Shown: piece after piece, positions 24,435 through 32,861 of the stretch
Layout: every line of letters begins with the position of its first letter
Numbering within the stretch: the first letter of the stretch is position 1
Assembly (NCBI RefSeq): GCF_024721315.2
Contig: NZ_JANFAK020000059.1
Span: 1-46,316, forward strand
Source of the DNA: Streptomyces sp. Isolate_45
GTDB lineage: Bacteria; Actinomycetota; Actinomycetes; Streptomycetales; Streptomycetaceae
DNA: 46,316 bases
Reading direction: 5' to 3'
Position numbers and translations under genes: made by a program
The notes under the pieces: generated by a model
Seen by the model: only the letters and a program-made list of their open reading frames with translations
What the model was told of the DNA's origin: nothing
Databases searched by the model: none

Positions 24435-25937
24435 CTACGCGGTGACGAGCGGGGCCCTCGGGTCGCTTCGCAGCGGGGTGGCCAGGGCCGTCAGGGCCTG
24501 CTCCAGCCCGTGCAGGTGGGCCAGGGCGGGTTCGACCCCGGCGGGCCGGGACGGCTCGGCGGGCGTGGCGGGACCGGCGGAACCCGACGGGGCGGTGAGC
24601 GCTTCGACGGCCGCCTCGACCCGCCAGCAGGCGGTGGCCAGCCGGGCGTCGTGGGAGGCCTGCGGGTCGGCGGCGACCACCACGAGGCCGCGCACCTCGC
24701 GGGCGCAGTCGTCGAGCAGGGCCAGGACCTGCCGGGCACGGGCCTTGCGGGCGCGCAGCGGGCTCAGCGGGTGGACGAGGGGCGCGAGCGCCATCCGCAC
24801 GCGGGCGAGCAGCAGCTCCAGTTCGGCGGCGTGCGGGGCGGGATCGGCGGCCGGGTCCCCGGCGAGGCGGTCCAGGGCCGCGCCGGTGGCGGCCCGTACG
24901 CAGTGCAGGGCGCGCTGGATCCAGGCGTCGTTGGCGCCGTGGGTGGTCACCGGAAGGATGAGGACGACGGCCAGGGCCGCGCCGAGGGCGCCGACGGCGG
25001 TCTCCTCGAAGCGCAGGAGCAGCAGACCGGGGTGCAGCACGCCGAGGAGCCCGTACAGGAGTCCGGCCATGACGGTGACGAAGAACATCATCCAGGAGTA
25101 CGAGGGCGCCGCCGTGTAGAAGATGCCGAAGACGCAGACGGCGACGAGGGCCGCGGTGGGCGCGGGTGCTCCGTGCAGGGGTACGGCGATCAGCAGCCCG
25201 GCGGCGATGCCGATCACGGTGCCGAGCACCCGACGGAATCCGCGGACGAGGGTCTCACCGCGAGACGCGGTGTTGACGAAGATCCACCAGGCGGTGCCGA
25301 CGGCCCAGTACCAGCGGTCCTCGGACAGCACCTGGCCGATGGCCAGGGCGAAGGCGCAGGCGGCGGTGGCCTGGAAGGCCTGCCGGGTGGTGGGACGGGC
25401 CAGGCCGGTGCCCGGCAGTCCGGGCGGGGCGGCGGCGGGTGGGGTGCGGCGTTCGATGGGCCACAGCAGGAACCGCACGGCGCCCGCGGACAGCAACGCC
25501 AGCGTGACGGCGGCGAAGAGTTCGGGCAGCTGCGCGGGCACGGCGTGCAGGAACTGGGTGACGAAGAACATCATGAAGCCGAAGATGCCGAGGGCGTGGC
25601 CCCGGGGCCCCCAGCGGCGGGCGTACACCCCGGCGAAGACGACGGCCAGGAAGGCCGCGTCGCGGGCGGCCGGTACGCCGTGGAGGGTGGTGGCGAGCGC
25701 CAGGACCGGGAAACCGGCCACCGGCAGCAGGGCGGTGGTGACGCGCTGGGCGCGCACGTTCGCGTCGAGGACGGTGAACAGGGCGAGCAGGGCCGCGAGC
25801 CCGCCCGTGATGGAGGCGGTCAGGGAGAGGCCGGCCAGTTCGGCCACGGTGACGGCGAGCGCCACGCCGACGACGGCGCGGGTCGAGTTCCTGAGTCTGG
25901 TACGCCCCGGGTCCGGAGCCACGAACATCCTCTTCAC
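24435..25937 (-). CDS. FUSC family membrane protein
   Basis: The 500-residue protein has two blocks of about five or six membrane helices (residues ~18-160 and ~195-335), separated by a cytoplasmic stretch. A cytoplasmic helical C-terminal domain rich in Ala/Arg/Leu follows. This is the layout of the FUSC/aromatic-acid exporter family, with RWYWAVGTAWWIFVNTASRGETLVRGFRRVLGTVIG as the characteristic start of the second block. It is likely an efflux component for a hydrophobic acid. Start is GTG 25937; ATG 25928 is an alternative. The gene is divergent from a flavin monooxygenase across 317 bp. Confidence 0.85.
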   Translation of the reverse strand: MKRMFVAPDPGRTRLRNSTRAVVGVALAVTVAELAGLSLTASITGGLAALLALFTVLDANVRAQRVTTALLPVAGFPVLALATTLHGVPAARDAAFLAVVFAGVYARRWGPRGHALGIFGFMMFFVTQFLHAVPAQLPELFAAVTLALLSAGAVRFLLWPIERRTPPAAAPPGLPGTGLARPTTRQAFQATAACAFALAIGQVLSEDRWYWAVGTAWWIFVNTASRGETLVRGFRRVLGTVIGIAAGLLIAVPLHGAPAPTAALVAVCVFGIFYTAAPSYSWMMFFVTVMAGLLYGLLGVLHPGLLLLRFEETAVGALGAALAVVLILPVTTHGANDAWIQRALHCVRAATGAALDRLAGDPAADPAPHAAELELLLARVRMALAPLVHPLSPLRARKARARQVLALLDDCAREVRGLVVVAADPQASHDARLATACWRVEAAVEALTAPSGSAGPATPAEPSRPAGVEPALAHLHGLEQALTALATPLRSDPRAPLVTA

Positions 25938-26254
25938 GGCGGTGTGCCGCCCCCCTTGCGATGGAGCACGCCGGTCCGCCCGCGGCCCGGGGGTGGTGGG
26001 CTGCGTGGAGGCACGGCGAAGGCGCCACGGTCCGGACCGGCCTCGTTGCCGTCCGGCGCTGCGTGGCGCCGTAAGTACATGGATACCCCACAGATAACCA
26101 TCCGGAAGGGCAATGGCTCAAGTGAGGCCGCGATCTGTGGGCCATTGGCCCGGTCCGGCGCCGTGATCTTCGGCCGGGTTCGGACCATCGGACCCCCGTC
26201 GGCCCGGTCGTCCCCGCGGTGGCCGGAGCAGGGTCCTCCGCCGACCATGGAGGG
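25938..26254. other. 317-bp divergent intergenic region with inverted repeats
   Basis: No gene is seen here. The middle (about 26070-26150) is AT-richer and contains two interleaved inverted repeats. CCCACAGAT (26087-26095) pairs with ATCTGTGGG (26133-26141), and CAATGG (26111-26116) pairs with CCATTG (26142-26147). These may be operators for the divergent FUSC and monooxygenase promoters. Confidence 0.4.
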
Positions 26255-27883
26255 ATGAACCCTCACGGGACGGACGTACTGGTCGTGGGCGCGGGTCCGG
26301 TGGGACTCACGGCGGCGGCGGAACTGCGCAGACGCGGGGTGGACTGTCGCATCGTGGACCGGCTGCCGGCGCGGCTGCCGTACGCGAAGGCCGTGGGCAT
26401 CCAGCCGCGCACCCTGGAGGTCTGGGACCGGATGGGGATGGTGCGTGACGTGCTCGACGTCGCCGTCCCGATGCGGGGGCAGCTGATCTGGGTCGACGGG
26501 GAGGAGCGGGAGCGCATCGACCTGTTCCTGCCGCCCGAGGTGCCCTACGGCTTCGCGGCGCTCCCGCAGTACGAGACGGAGCGGATCCTGGAGGAGCACC
26601 TGGCGCGCTTCGGGACCCGGATCGAGCGGGAGACCGAGCTGGTGTCCTTCACCCAGGACGCCGAGGGGGTGACGGCCCGGCTGACCGGCCCGGACGGCGA
26701 CGAGGAACTGCGCGTCCGGTACATGGTGGGCTGCGACGGGGCGCACAGCACGGTCCGCAAGGGGCTGGGGCTGGCCTTCGAGGGCGGGGCCTTCCCCGAG
26801 GAGTACATGCTCGCGGACGTGGAGGTCGGTTGGGACCTGCCGTACGGGTACGGGGTGCGGTCGATGCACCGTGACGCCGCGGGCCGCGTCGACGACGTGC
26901 TGGTGTGCATCCCGCTGCCCGGACCGGGCCGCTACCGCATGTCCATGGTCGTGCCGCCCGAGCTCGTCGCCGGGCCCGCGCCGCAGGGCGGGGACGGGGT
27001 GGCGCACGGGTTGGGGGGTGGTCGCGCCCCGGAGCTCCACCACATCCAGGCGGTCCTGGACCGGCTGTCACCGCGGCCGGTGACCGCCACGAACATGCGC
27101 TGGTCGTCGGTGTTCCGGATCAGTCACCGGATCGTGGACCGGTACGGCGAGGGGCGGGTCTTCGTCGCCGGGGACGCCGCCCACATCCATCCTCCGACCG
27201 GGGCGCAGGGCATGAACACCGGTATCCAGGACGCCTGGAACCTGGTGTGGAAGCTGGCCGCGGCCGTCGGGGGCCGCGCCCACCCCGCGCTGACGGCCAG
27301 CTACGACGGCGAGCGCCGGCCGGTCGGCGAGGAGGTCGTCGGCCGTACCGTCCGGCACGCCGCCGAGGGCGTCCAGGCCGACCCGGAGGACCCCGCGACG
27401 CTGATGATGCGCGAGGCCCAGCTCCTCGTCGGCTACCGCGACGGCCCGCTCGCCGGGCCCGCCCCGGCGGACGGCGACGGGCTGCGGGCCGGTGACCGGG
27501 CGCCCGACTGCGGCGGGCTCCTCGGGGAGGTCGCCACCCAACCCCTGCGGCTGTTCGACCTGCTCCGGGAGCGCGAGCACGTGCTCCTGCTGTACGCCGA
27601 CGGCGCGCAGGACCCCGGCGTCCCCGAGCTCGCCGAGCTGATCGACGGGCTGCCCCGGGGACGGCTTGCGGCGTACGCGGTCCTCACCGAGGGCGGGACC
27701 GCGCCCGCCGGGGCCGCCGCCCTGCCCGTCTACCGCGACGGGCGGGGCGAGTTCGGCCGGCTCTACGGGGTCCGGAGGCCGACGGCGTTCGTGGTGCGCC
27801 CCGACGGCTACCTCGGGGCCCGGATCGAGCCGCCGACGGCCGAGGGAGTGGCCGCGTACCTGGCCGGGATCTTCCGGGACTGA
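26255..27883 (+). CDS. FAD-dependent aromatic monooxygenase (PheA/TfdB-like)
   Basis: The 542-residue protein is a class A flavoprotein monooxygenase: TDVLVVGAGPVGLTAAAELRRRG (GxGxxG for FAD, residues ~6-28), YMVGCDGAHSTVRKGLGL (the DG motif, ~158-175) and RVFVAGDAAHIHPPTGAQGMNTGIQDAWNL (the GD motif, ~302-331). It ends with a thioredoxin-like domain, as in phenol hydroxylase-type enzymes. It hydroxylates an aromatic or polyketide substrate using NAD(P)H. The start MNPHG has GGAGGG directly against it, so initiation may be leaderless. It is divergent from the FUSC-family exporter, which may export related aromatic acids. Confidence 0.9.
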   Translation: MNPHGTDVLVVGAGPVGLTAAAELRRRGVDCRIVDRLPARLPYAKAVGIQPRTLEVWDRMGMVRDVLDVAVPMRGQLIWVDGEERERIDLFLPPEVPYGFAALPQYETERILEEHLARFGTRIERETELVSFTQDAEGVTARLTGPDGDEELRVRYMVGCDGAHSTVRKGLGLAFEGGAFPEEYMLADVEVGWDLPYGYGVRSMHRDAAGRVDDVLVCIPLPGPGRYRMSMVVPPELVAGPAPQGGDGVAHGLGGGRAPELHHIQAVLDRLSPRPVTATNMRWSSVFRISHRIVDRYGEGRVFVAGDAAHIHPPTGAQGMNTGIQDAWNLVWKLAAAVGGRAHPALTASYDGERRPVGEEVVGRTVRHAAEGVQADPEDPATLMMREAQLLVGYRDGPLAGPAPADGDGLRAGDRAPDCGGLLGEVATQPLRLFDLLREREHVLLLYADGAQDPGVPELAELIDGLPRGRLAAYAVLTEGGTAPAGAAALPVYRDGRGEFGRLYGVRRPTAFVVRPDGYLGARIEPPTAEGVAAYLAGIFRD

Positions 27884-28019
27884 CCGGGGCGGGCGGCGCG
27901 ACCGGAGCGGCGGAGCGGCCCGGGCGACGGGCGCGGCCGGAACGGGTACCGCCGGCGGACCGGTCGTGACCGTGCTGCACAATCGGGGCTTCACACACGA
28001 TCACGGGGGCGGCACAAGC

Positions 28020-28826
28020 ATGCGCGGAGTGGGGAACGGCCGAAGAGGCGACGCTCGGAACGGCCGGGGGGCACGGGCGGCGGCGGCCTGGGCGGCGGGT
28101 GCGGCGCTGCTGGCGGCCACGGCGGGCTGCGGCGGCGGATCCGCGGCGTCGGTGAGCGACGGCAAGCCGTCCGCGGCGGCCTCCCCCACCGGTACGGCGG
28201 CGAACGCGAGCCCGAGCGCCGCCCCGGTCGGTCCGCCCGGACCGGACGCCGCCGCGCTGAAGGCCCTCGTCCTGGCGGCGGGCGCGAAGGCGGGGCCGTA
28301 CGAGGTCGACGAGCCGTTGCTCGACGAGCCGTTCAGCGAGATCTACGAGGCCGAACCGGCGGTGTGCCTGCCGCTGACCACGCTCGCCGCGGCGGGCCAC
28401 ACGGCCCAGGCGTACGCGTCCGCTGGGCTCCCCGGCAAGCCCTTGGAGGTCGACACGGACATCCTCCTGCGGTCCTACCGGGACGCGAACGCCGCCGGCG
28501 CGGCCCTGAAGTCGCTCGCCGAGGCGGGGAAGCGGTGCGCCGGCGGCTACACGGAGGAACGCGCGGTGATCGACGCGAAGGTGCTGCGGGTGGAGCCGGT
28601 CGCGGCGCCCGCGATCGGTGACGAGGCGCTGGCCTACCGGATCGTGACGCAGGACGTGAAGGACGAGGCCATCTCCCTGTACCAGTACCTGACCGTGGTG
28701 CGCTCCGGGCCGGTGACGCTGTCCTTCTCCTCGGACATCATCGACACGAAGGACTTCGGCGGGGTGCCGCGGGAGATCGTCACAGCACAGTGGGAGAAGT
28801 TCTCCCGGGGGGCCGGTTCGAGCTAG
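28020..28826 (+). CDS. Lipoprotein, sensor-domain-like
   Basis: The 268-residue protein has a basic N-terminus and a lipoprotein signal (AAAAWAAGAALLAATAGC, lipobox TAGC, Cys about residue 37), followed by a Ser/Ala/Pro-rich linker. A 190-residue extracellular domain comes next, containing EAEPAVCLPLTTLA and EAGKRCAGGYTEE; two Cys in it may form a disulphide. The fold resembles mycobacterial PknH-like extracellular sensor domains or related lipoproteins, but this is a guess. ATG 28020 has only a distant G-rich site. The last 47 bp overlap, in antisense, the end of the MFS gene. Confidence 0.72.
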   Translation: MRGVGNGRRGDARNGRGARAAAAWAAGAALLAATAGCGGGSAASVSDGKPSAAASPTGTAANASPSAAPVGPPGPDAAALKALVLAAGAKAGPYEVDEPLLDEPFSEIYEAEPAVCLPLTTLAAAGHTAQAYASAGLPGKPLEVDTDILLRSYRDANAAGAALKSLAEAGKRCAGGYTEERAVIDAKVLRVEPVAAPAIGDEALAYRIVTQDVKDEAISLYQYLTVVRSGPVTLSFSSDIIDTKDFGGVPREIVTAQWEKFSRGAGSS

Positions 28827-30231
28827 CCCGGTCGCGGGGATTGCGGCGCACGACGACGGCCAGCGCGGCGGCGCCGAGCACCGACAGCAGGGCGGCCGCG
28901 CGCAGGACGGACTCGATGGCGGGGCCGTCCGCGGCGGCGCGGGCGGCGGAGCCGCTGAGGGCCTCCAGCACGGTGGAGGCCACGGCGACGGCGACCGCCC
29001 CGAGCAGCACCAGTGAGGTGAGGACGAGGCCGGACGCCGCGGCGAGCCGGCCGGCCTCGACGTAGGACTGGGTGGCCACGTTCGTCAGGGCCCAGCCGAG
29101 GCCCACGCCGATCCCGACGACGGCGAAGACGGCGGTGTAGGCGACGAGCGAGGTGACCCGGGTCAGCACGAACAGGCTGACCCCGCTGAGCAGCATGCCG
29201 CCGGCCATCAACGTCTCGGGGCGCACGCGCAGGGCGAGGTGCCCCGACCAGTAGCTGGCGGCACCGGCCCCGACGGACAGGGCGAGGAAGATCAGCCCGG
29301 AGTCGAGCGGCGAGAGCCCGCGCGCCTGTTGGAGGTAGAGCGCCGAGAAGACGGCGACCAGGCAGTACACGATGTTGGACAGGGAGCCGGCGAGGGTCAC
29401 GGTGACGAAGGGCCCGTTGCGCAGGAGGGCCAGGTCCAGCAGGGGTTCGCGGGAGCGCCGCTCGACGACGGCGAACACCGCCAACAGGGCGCACCCGGCG
29501 GTGAGGAAGGCGAGGGTCGGCGGGGCGGCCCAGCCCCAGTTCCCGCCCTGGTCGACCCCGATCATGACCGCGCTGAGGCCGCCCGCGAGGGTGAGCACGC
29601 CCGGGACGTCCAGCCCGTGGCGGGCGTCCTCGTCGCGGGTCTCGGGGACGTGGCGCAGCAGGAGCAGGGCGGCGGCCGCGGCGAACGGCACGTTCAGCAG
29701 GAACACGGCGCGCCAGCTGAGGTGTTCGGCGAAGACGCCGCCGACGAACGGGCCGAGGGCGGTGCCGACGGCGCTGAAGGCGAGCACGGTGCCCACGGCG
29801 CGGCCCTGGCGGTCGTCGCGGAAGTAGGCGGTGACCACGGCGACGGACACGGGCAGGACGAGCGCGGCGGTGCAGCCCTGGACCGCGCGGGCGGCGGTGA
29901 GCCAGGCGGTGTTCTGGGCGGCGGCGCACACGACGGAGACGACGGCGAAGCCGGTCAGGCCGGTGACCAGGACGCGACGGCGGCCCAGCAGGTCGGCGGT
30001 GCGCCCGCCGGTGATCATCAGGGCGCCCAGGGTCAGCATGTAGCCGCTGACCAGCCACTGGAGGTCGGTGGAAGGGGTGTCGAAGTCCCGGCCGATGGCG
30101 GGGAGCATGAGGTTCAGGGCGAACCAGTCCATCTGCACGAGCAGCATGGAGATGGACGCCGCGGCGATCACCGCGCGGTCCCGGGGGGAGAACAGGCCGC
30201 GCTTCGGGCCCGCTCCCGCGCGGCCGGCCAT
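28780..30231 (-). CDS. MFS transporter, DHA2-type drug exporter
   Basis: The 483-residue transporter has about 14 membrane segments. It carries motif A-like GGRTADLLGRRRVLVTG near residue 71, the motif RAVQGCTAALVLPVSVAVV near 115 and the antiporter motif C-like FSAVGTALGPFVGGVF near 150. This is the pattern of the 14-helix EmrB/QacA group driven by protons. The substrate is unknown. ATG 30231 overlaps the stop of the uspA gene as TGATG, implying translational coupling. The 3' end runs 47 bp into the end of the opposite-strand lipoprotein gene. Confidence 0.9.
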   Translation of the reverse strand: MAGRAGAGPKRGLFSPRDRAVIAAASISMLLVQMDWFALNLMLPAIGRDFDTPSTDLQWLVSGYMLTLGALMITGGRTADLLGRRRVLVTGLTGFAVVSVVCAAAQNTAWLTAARAVQGCTAALVLPVSVAVVTAYFRDDRQGRAVGTVLAFSAVGTALGPFVGGVFAEHLSWRAVFLLNVPFAAAAALLLLRHVPETRDEDARHGLDVPGVLTLAGGLSAVMIGVDQGGNWGWAAPPTLAFLTAGCALLAVFAVVERRSREPLLDLALLRNGPFVTVTLAGSLSNIVYCLVAVFSALYLQQARGLSPLDSGLIFLALSVGAGAASYWSGHLALRVRPETLMAGGMLLSGVSLFVLTRVTSLVAYTAVFAVVGIGVGLGWALTNVATQSYVEAGRLAAASGLVLTSLVLLGAVAVAVASTVLEALSGSAARAAADGPAIESVLRAAALLSVLGAAALAVVVRRNPRDRASSNRPPGRTSPTVL

Positions 30232-30653
30232 CAGGGCAGGCCCTCCGTCGGGACGCACAGCACCGGGATCGGCGAGAGGTGCAGGAGCTTGTGCGGGGTG
30301 GAGCCGAGCAGGGCGCCGCGCATGGGGCTGTCGCCCCAGCTCCCGACGATGATGACCCGCGCCCGGTGGCGTTCGGCGGCCGCGAGCAGGGCCTGGGCCG
30401 GCTTGTCGTCGACGATCTCCACGGTCGAGGGGACGCCCGCCTCGTCGGCGGCCTCGACGGCCCGGGCGAGGGCGCTGCGGCCGGCCTGGCGGACGGCTTC
30501 CCGGTGCGCGCGGTACTCCTCGCCGGTCGCGCCGGGGGCGTTCGCGCCGTAGACGAGGACCAGGGGCTCGCCGAAGGCGGTGGCGACTTCCAGGGCCACG
30601 TGCAGGGCTCGTTCCGCACCGGGCGACTCGTCGTATCCGAGGACCACGGACAT
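30231..30653 (-). CDS. Universal stress protein, UspA family
   Basis: The 140-residue protein has the UspA fold. VVLGYDESPGAERALHVALEVA starts the nucleotide-binding strand, and the C-terminal ATP loop is in VIIVGSWGDSPMRGALLGSTPHKLLHLSPIPVL, though the canonical G-x2-G-x9-G spacing is not exact. Members help survival in stress and often bind ATP. ATG 30653 has GGAGGG 6 nt upstream. Its stop overlaps the MFS start codon, so the exporter is translated in concert with it. Confidence 0.85.
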   Translation of the reverse strand: MSVVLGYDESPGAERALHVALEVATAFGEPLVLVYGANAPGATGEEYRAHREAVRQAGRSALARAVEAADEAGVPSTVEIVDDKPAQALLAAAERHRARVIIVGSWGDSPMRGALLGSTPHKLLHLSPIPVLCVPTEGLP

Positions 30654-30757
30654 CGGGGGTCCCTCCTGCCTTCCTTACGGGGCTGCGGGGTGCGGTGCGG
30701 CCGGGCGCGCTCCGTGCGACCGGGCGGGCCGCTCGGCGCGGGCCGCTGCCGGGCGGG

Positions 30758-32287
30758 CTACTCGCGGGCGTCCTGCTTGCCCGCGTGGACGAGGGCGGGG
30801 TCGGCCACGCCGCGCCGCTCCAGCCAGAACGTGCCGTCCCGCAGCCGCCAGAAGCACATGACGAGGACGCCGACGACGGCGATGGCGATCCCGATGACCA
30901 GCGGCGGCCCGAGCCCGAACCAGGACACTCCGCCGGCGGAGTTCTCCGGATTGGACATGTCGCCGATGGATTCGACCAGCAGCCAGGCCAGCAGCCCGGC
31001 GCCGACCAGCGGGCCCAGGCCGATGAGCACGAAGTTGTGCAGGTTCTCCAGCAGGTGGCGCCGGTAGTAGATGGCGCAGGCCAGGCCCGTGAGGGCGTAG
31101 TAGAAGGCGATGAGCAGGGAGAGCGCGGTCAACGAGTCCAGGAGCGCGTTCTCGCTGATCCGGTTGACGACGATGTACCAGCCGATGGCGATGCCGGCCA
31201 CCCACCAGGTGCTCACGTCCGGGGTCCGGAAACGGTGGTGGATGTGGGCGAGCCGGTGCGGCAGTGCGTGCCTGCGGGCCATGGACAGCGCTGTGCGGGA
31301 GGCGGGAATGATCGTGGTCTGGGTGGAGGCGAGCGCGGAGGTGGACACGGCGAGGAGCACCAGCCAGTCCCAGCCGCCGAGCACCTCGTGGGCGAGGACC
31401 GCGAAGACGGCCTCCTCCTCGCCGGCGTTCTCCGCGAGGAACCGCGTGCCCGCGTAGGCGACGACGGCGAAGCCGACGGACAGGTAGGTGACGAGCAGCA
31501 CCACGGTCGACCAGATGCCCGCCTTGCCGGGGGCGGTCGCGGAGTCCTCCACCTCCTCGGTGAGGTTGACGGCGGACTCCCAGCCCCAGTAGATGAAGAC
31601 GCCGAGCAGCAGGCCGCCGGTCAGGGCGGCGCCGCCCGCTCCGAAGGGGTTGAGCCAGGCGAGGGAGGGGCGGGTGCCGTCGAGGCTGCTGGTGCCGGCG
31701 TAGACGCGGTAGAGCGCGACGACCGCGAAGACCAGGAGGAAGAAGACCTGGGCGAGGATCAGCACGTTCTGCAGCTTGGCGGACATCTCCGTGCCGATCA
31801 CGCAGATCGCGGTCATCACCAGGATCACCAGGACGGCGAGGGACTGGCGGATGAACTCGTTCGCCGCCCAGCTGTCGAGGCCGGCGGCGAGCAGCCCGAA
31901 GTGCACGGCCACGTCGGCGAGCGAGCCGATGACGAGGACGCCGGTCATGGCGATGGCCCAGCCGCCGAGCCAGCCCGCCCAGGGGCCCATGGCCCGGGTC
32001 ACCCAGGAGAAGGTGGTCCCGCAGTCCTGGTCGACCTTGTTGAGGTAGTAGAAGGCGGCGGCGATCAGCAGCATCGGGACGAAGGACGCCAGCATCACGC
32101 CCGGCGCGTAGATCCCCACCAGCGCCACGATCGGGCCGATGACGGCAGCCAGCGAGTACGCGGGCGAGGTGGAGTTCAGGCCGATGACGAGCGCGTCGAG
32201 GAAGCCGATCGCGTTGGCCTTGAGTCTCTCGTCGGGACCCGCGTCCTGGATCGCCCCGCCCGGTCCACCGGCGTCACCATCACCCAT
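30758..32287 (-). CDS. APC family amino acid/amine permease
   Basis: The 509-residue transporter has about 12-14 membrane helices with the APC start pattern IGFLDALVIGLNSTSPAYSLAAVIGPIVALVG. Helix 6 (GVFIYWGWESAVNLTEEV) carries the conserved tryptophan-glutamate region typical of amine/GABA permeases. It imports an amino acid or polyamine; the exact substrate is unknown. I chose ATG 32287, because a GTG 18 bp upstream lies inside the strong hairpin that ends the upstream gene. It is probably transcribed separately from its own short leader. Confidence 0.88.
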   Translation of the reverse strand: MGDGDAGGPGGAIQDAGPDERLKANAIGFLDALVIGLNSTSPAYSLAAVIGPIVALVGIYAPGVMLASFVPMLLIAAAFYYLNKVDQDCGTTFSWVTRAMGPWAGWLGGWAIAMTGVLVIGSLADVAVHFGLLAAGLDSWAANEFIRQSLAVLVILVMTAICVIGTEMSAKLQNVLILAQVFFLLVFAVVALYRVYAGTSSLDGTRPSLAWLNPFGAGGAALTGGLLLGVFIYWGWESAVNLTEEVEDSATAPGKAGIWSTVVLLVTYLSVGFAVVAYAGTRFLAENAGEEEAVFAVLAHEVLGGWDWLVLLAVSTSALASTQTTIIPASRTALSMARRHALPHRLAHIHHRFRTPDVSTWWVAGIAIGWYIVVNRISENALLDSLTALSLLIAFYYALTGLACAIYYRRHLLENLHNFVLIGLGPLVGAGLLAWLLVESIGDMSNPENSAGGVSWFGLGPPLVIGIAIAVVGVLVMCFWRLRDGTFWLERRGVADPALVHAGKQDARE

Positions 32288-32297
32288 ACACGCATCG

Positions 32298-32346
32298 TCA
32301 CGCACCCGGCCCCGGCGCGCGAGGCGGACCGGGGCCGGGTGCGTGA
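32298..32346 (-). terminator. Terminator hairpin, 18-bp perfect stem
   Basis: Arms 32298-32315 and 32329-32346 pair perfectly over 18 bp with a 13-nt loop. It begins 16 bp after the stop of the AhpD-like gene on the minus strand and just before the APC permease. Confidence 0.75.
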
Positions 32347-32362
32347 CGCGCGGGCCGGCGTC

Positions 32363-32815
32363 CTACTCCGTTCCGGGGGTCTTGCGGGTGCTGACGTTCA
32401 TCCGGTTCCAGACGTTCACGGTGCAGATCAGGGCGATCAGCTGGGCGAGCGGTTCCTCGTCGAAGTGCCGGGCGGCCTCTTCGTAGACGGCGTCGGAGAC
32501 GCCTCCGGGCAGGAGGGTGATCTCCTCGGTCAGGGCGAGCGCGGCCCGCTCGGCGACGGTGAACAGGCTCGACTCGTGCCAGGCGCTGAGCGCGTGGATC
32601 CGCGCCTCCGACTCGCCGCCCTTGCGGGCGTCGGTGGTGTGGTGGTCGATGCAGTAGGCGCAGCGGTTGATCTGCGAGGCGCGGATCTGGACGAGCTCCA
32701 GCAGGACCGGGTCCAGCCCCCGGCGGGCGGCGGAATCGAGTGCCAGGACCGCCTTGAAGACCTTGGGGGCGACGGCGGTGAAGTTCATGCGCTCAGGAAC
32801 CTGAAAAGTTGTCAT
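32363..32815 (-). CDS. Carboxymuconolactone decarboxylase/AhpD-like protein
   Basis: The 150-residue all-helical protein has the AhpD signature: the redox pair and proton-relay histidine in RCAYCIDHHTTDARKGGES (residues ~51-69, CxxC then His), preceded by LVQIRASQIN. It probably reduces peroxides or another adduct through a thiol-disulphide cycle. It is divergent from the MocR regulator gene with 46 bp between starts, an arrangement in which the regulator usually controls the neighbour. A strong hairpin follows its stop. Confidence 0.88.
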   Translation of the reverse strand: MTTFQVPERMNFTAVAPKVFKAVLALDSAARRGLDPVLLELVQIRASQINRCAYCIDHHTTDARKGGESEARIHALSAWHESSLFTVAERAALALTEEITLLPGGVSDAVYEEAARHFDEEPLAQLIALICTVNVWNRMNVSTRKTPGTE

Positions 32816-32861
32816 GTGAAGAACCTAGAAGGGAAATCGGCCCCCAGTAGGGTTCATTTCC

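Noticed and set aside
22826..26258. Long plus-strand frames over the membrane-protein and FUSC genes
   Set aside because: Their translations are Gly/Glu/Arg/Asp-rich low-complexity text, typical of the complement of hydrophobic coding sequence.
32288..32305. GTG start for the APC permease at 32305
   Set aside because: It lies in the left arm of the strong hairpin that ends the preceding gene.
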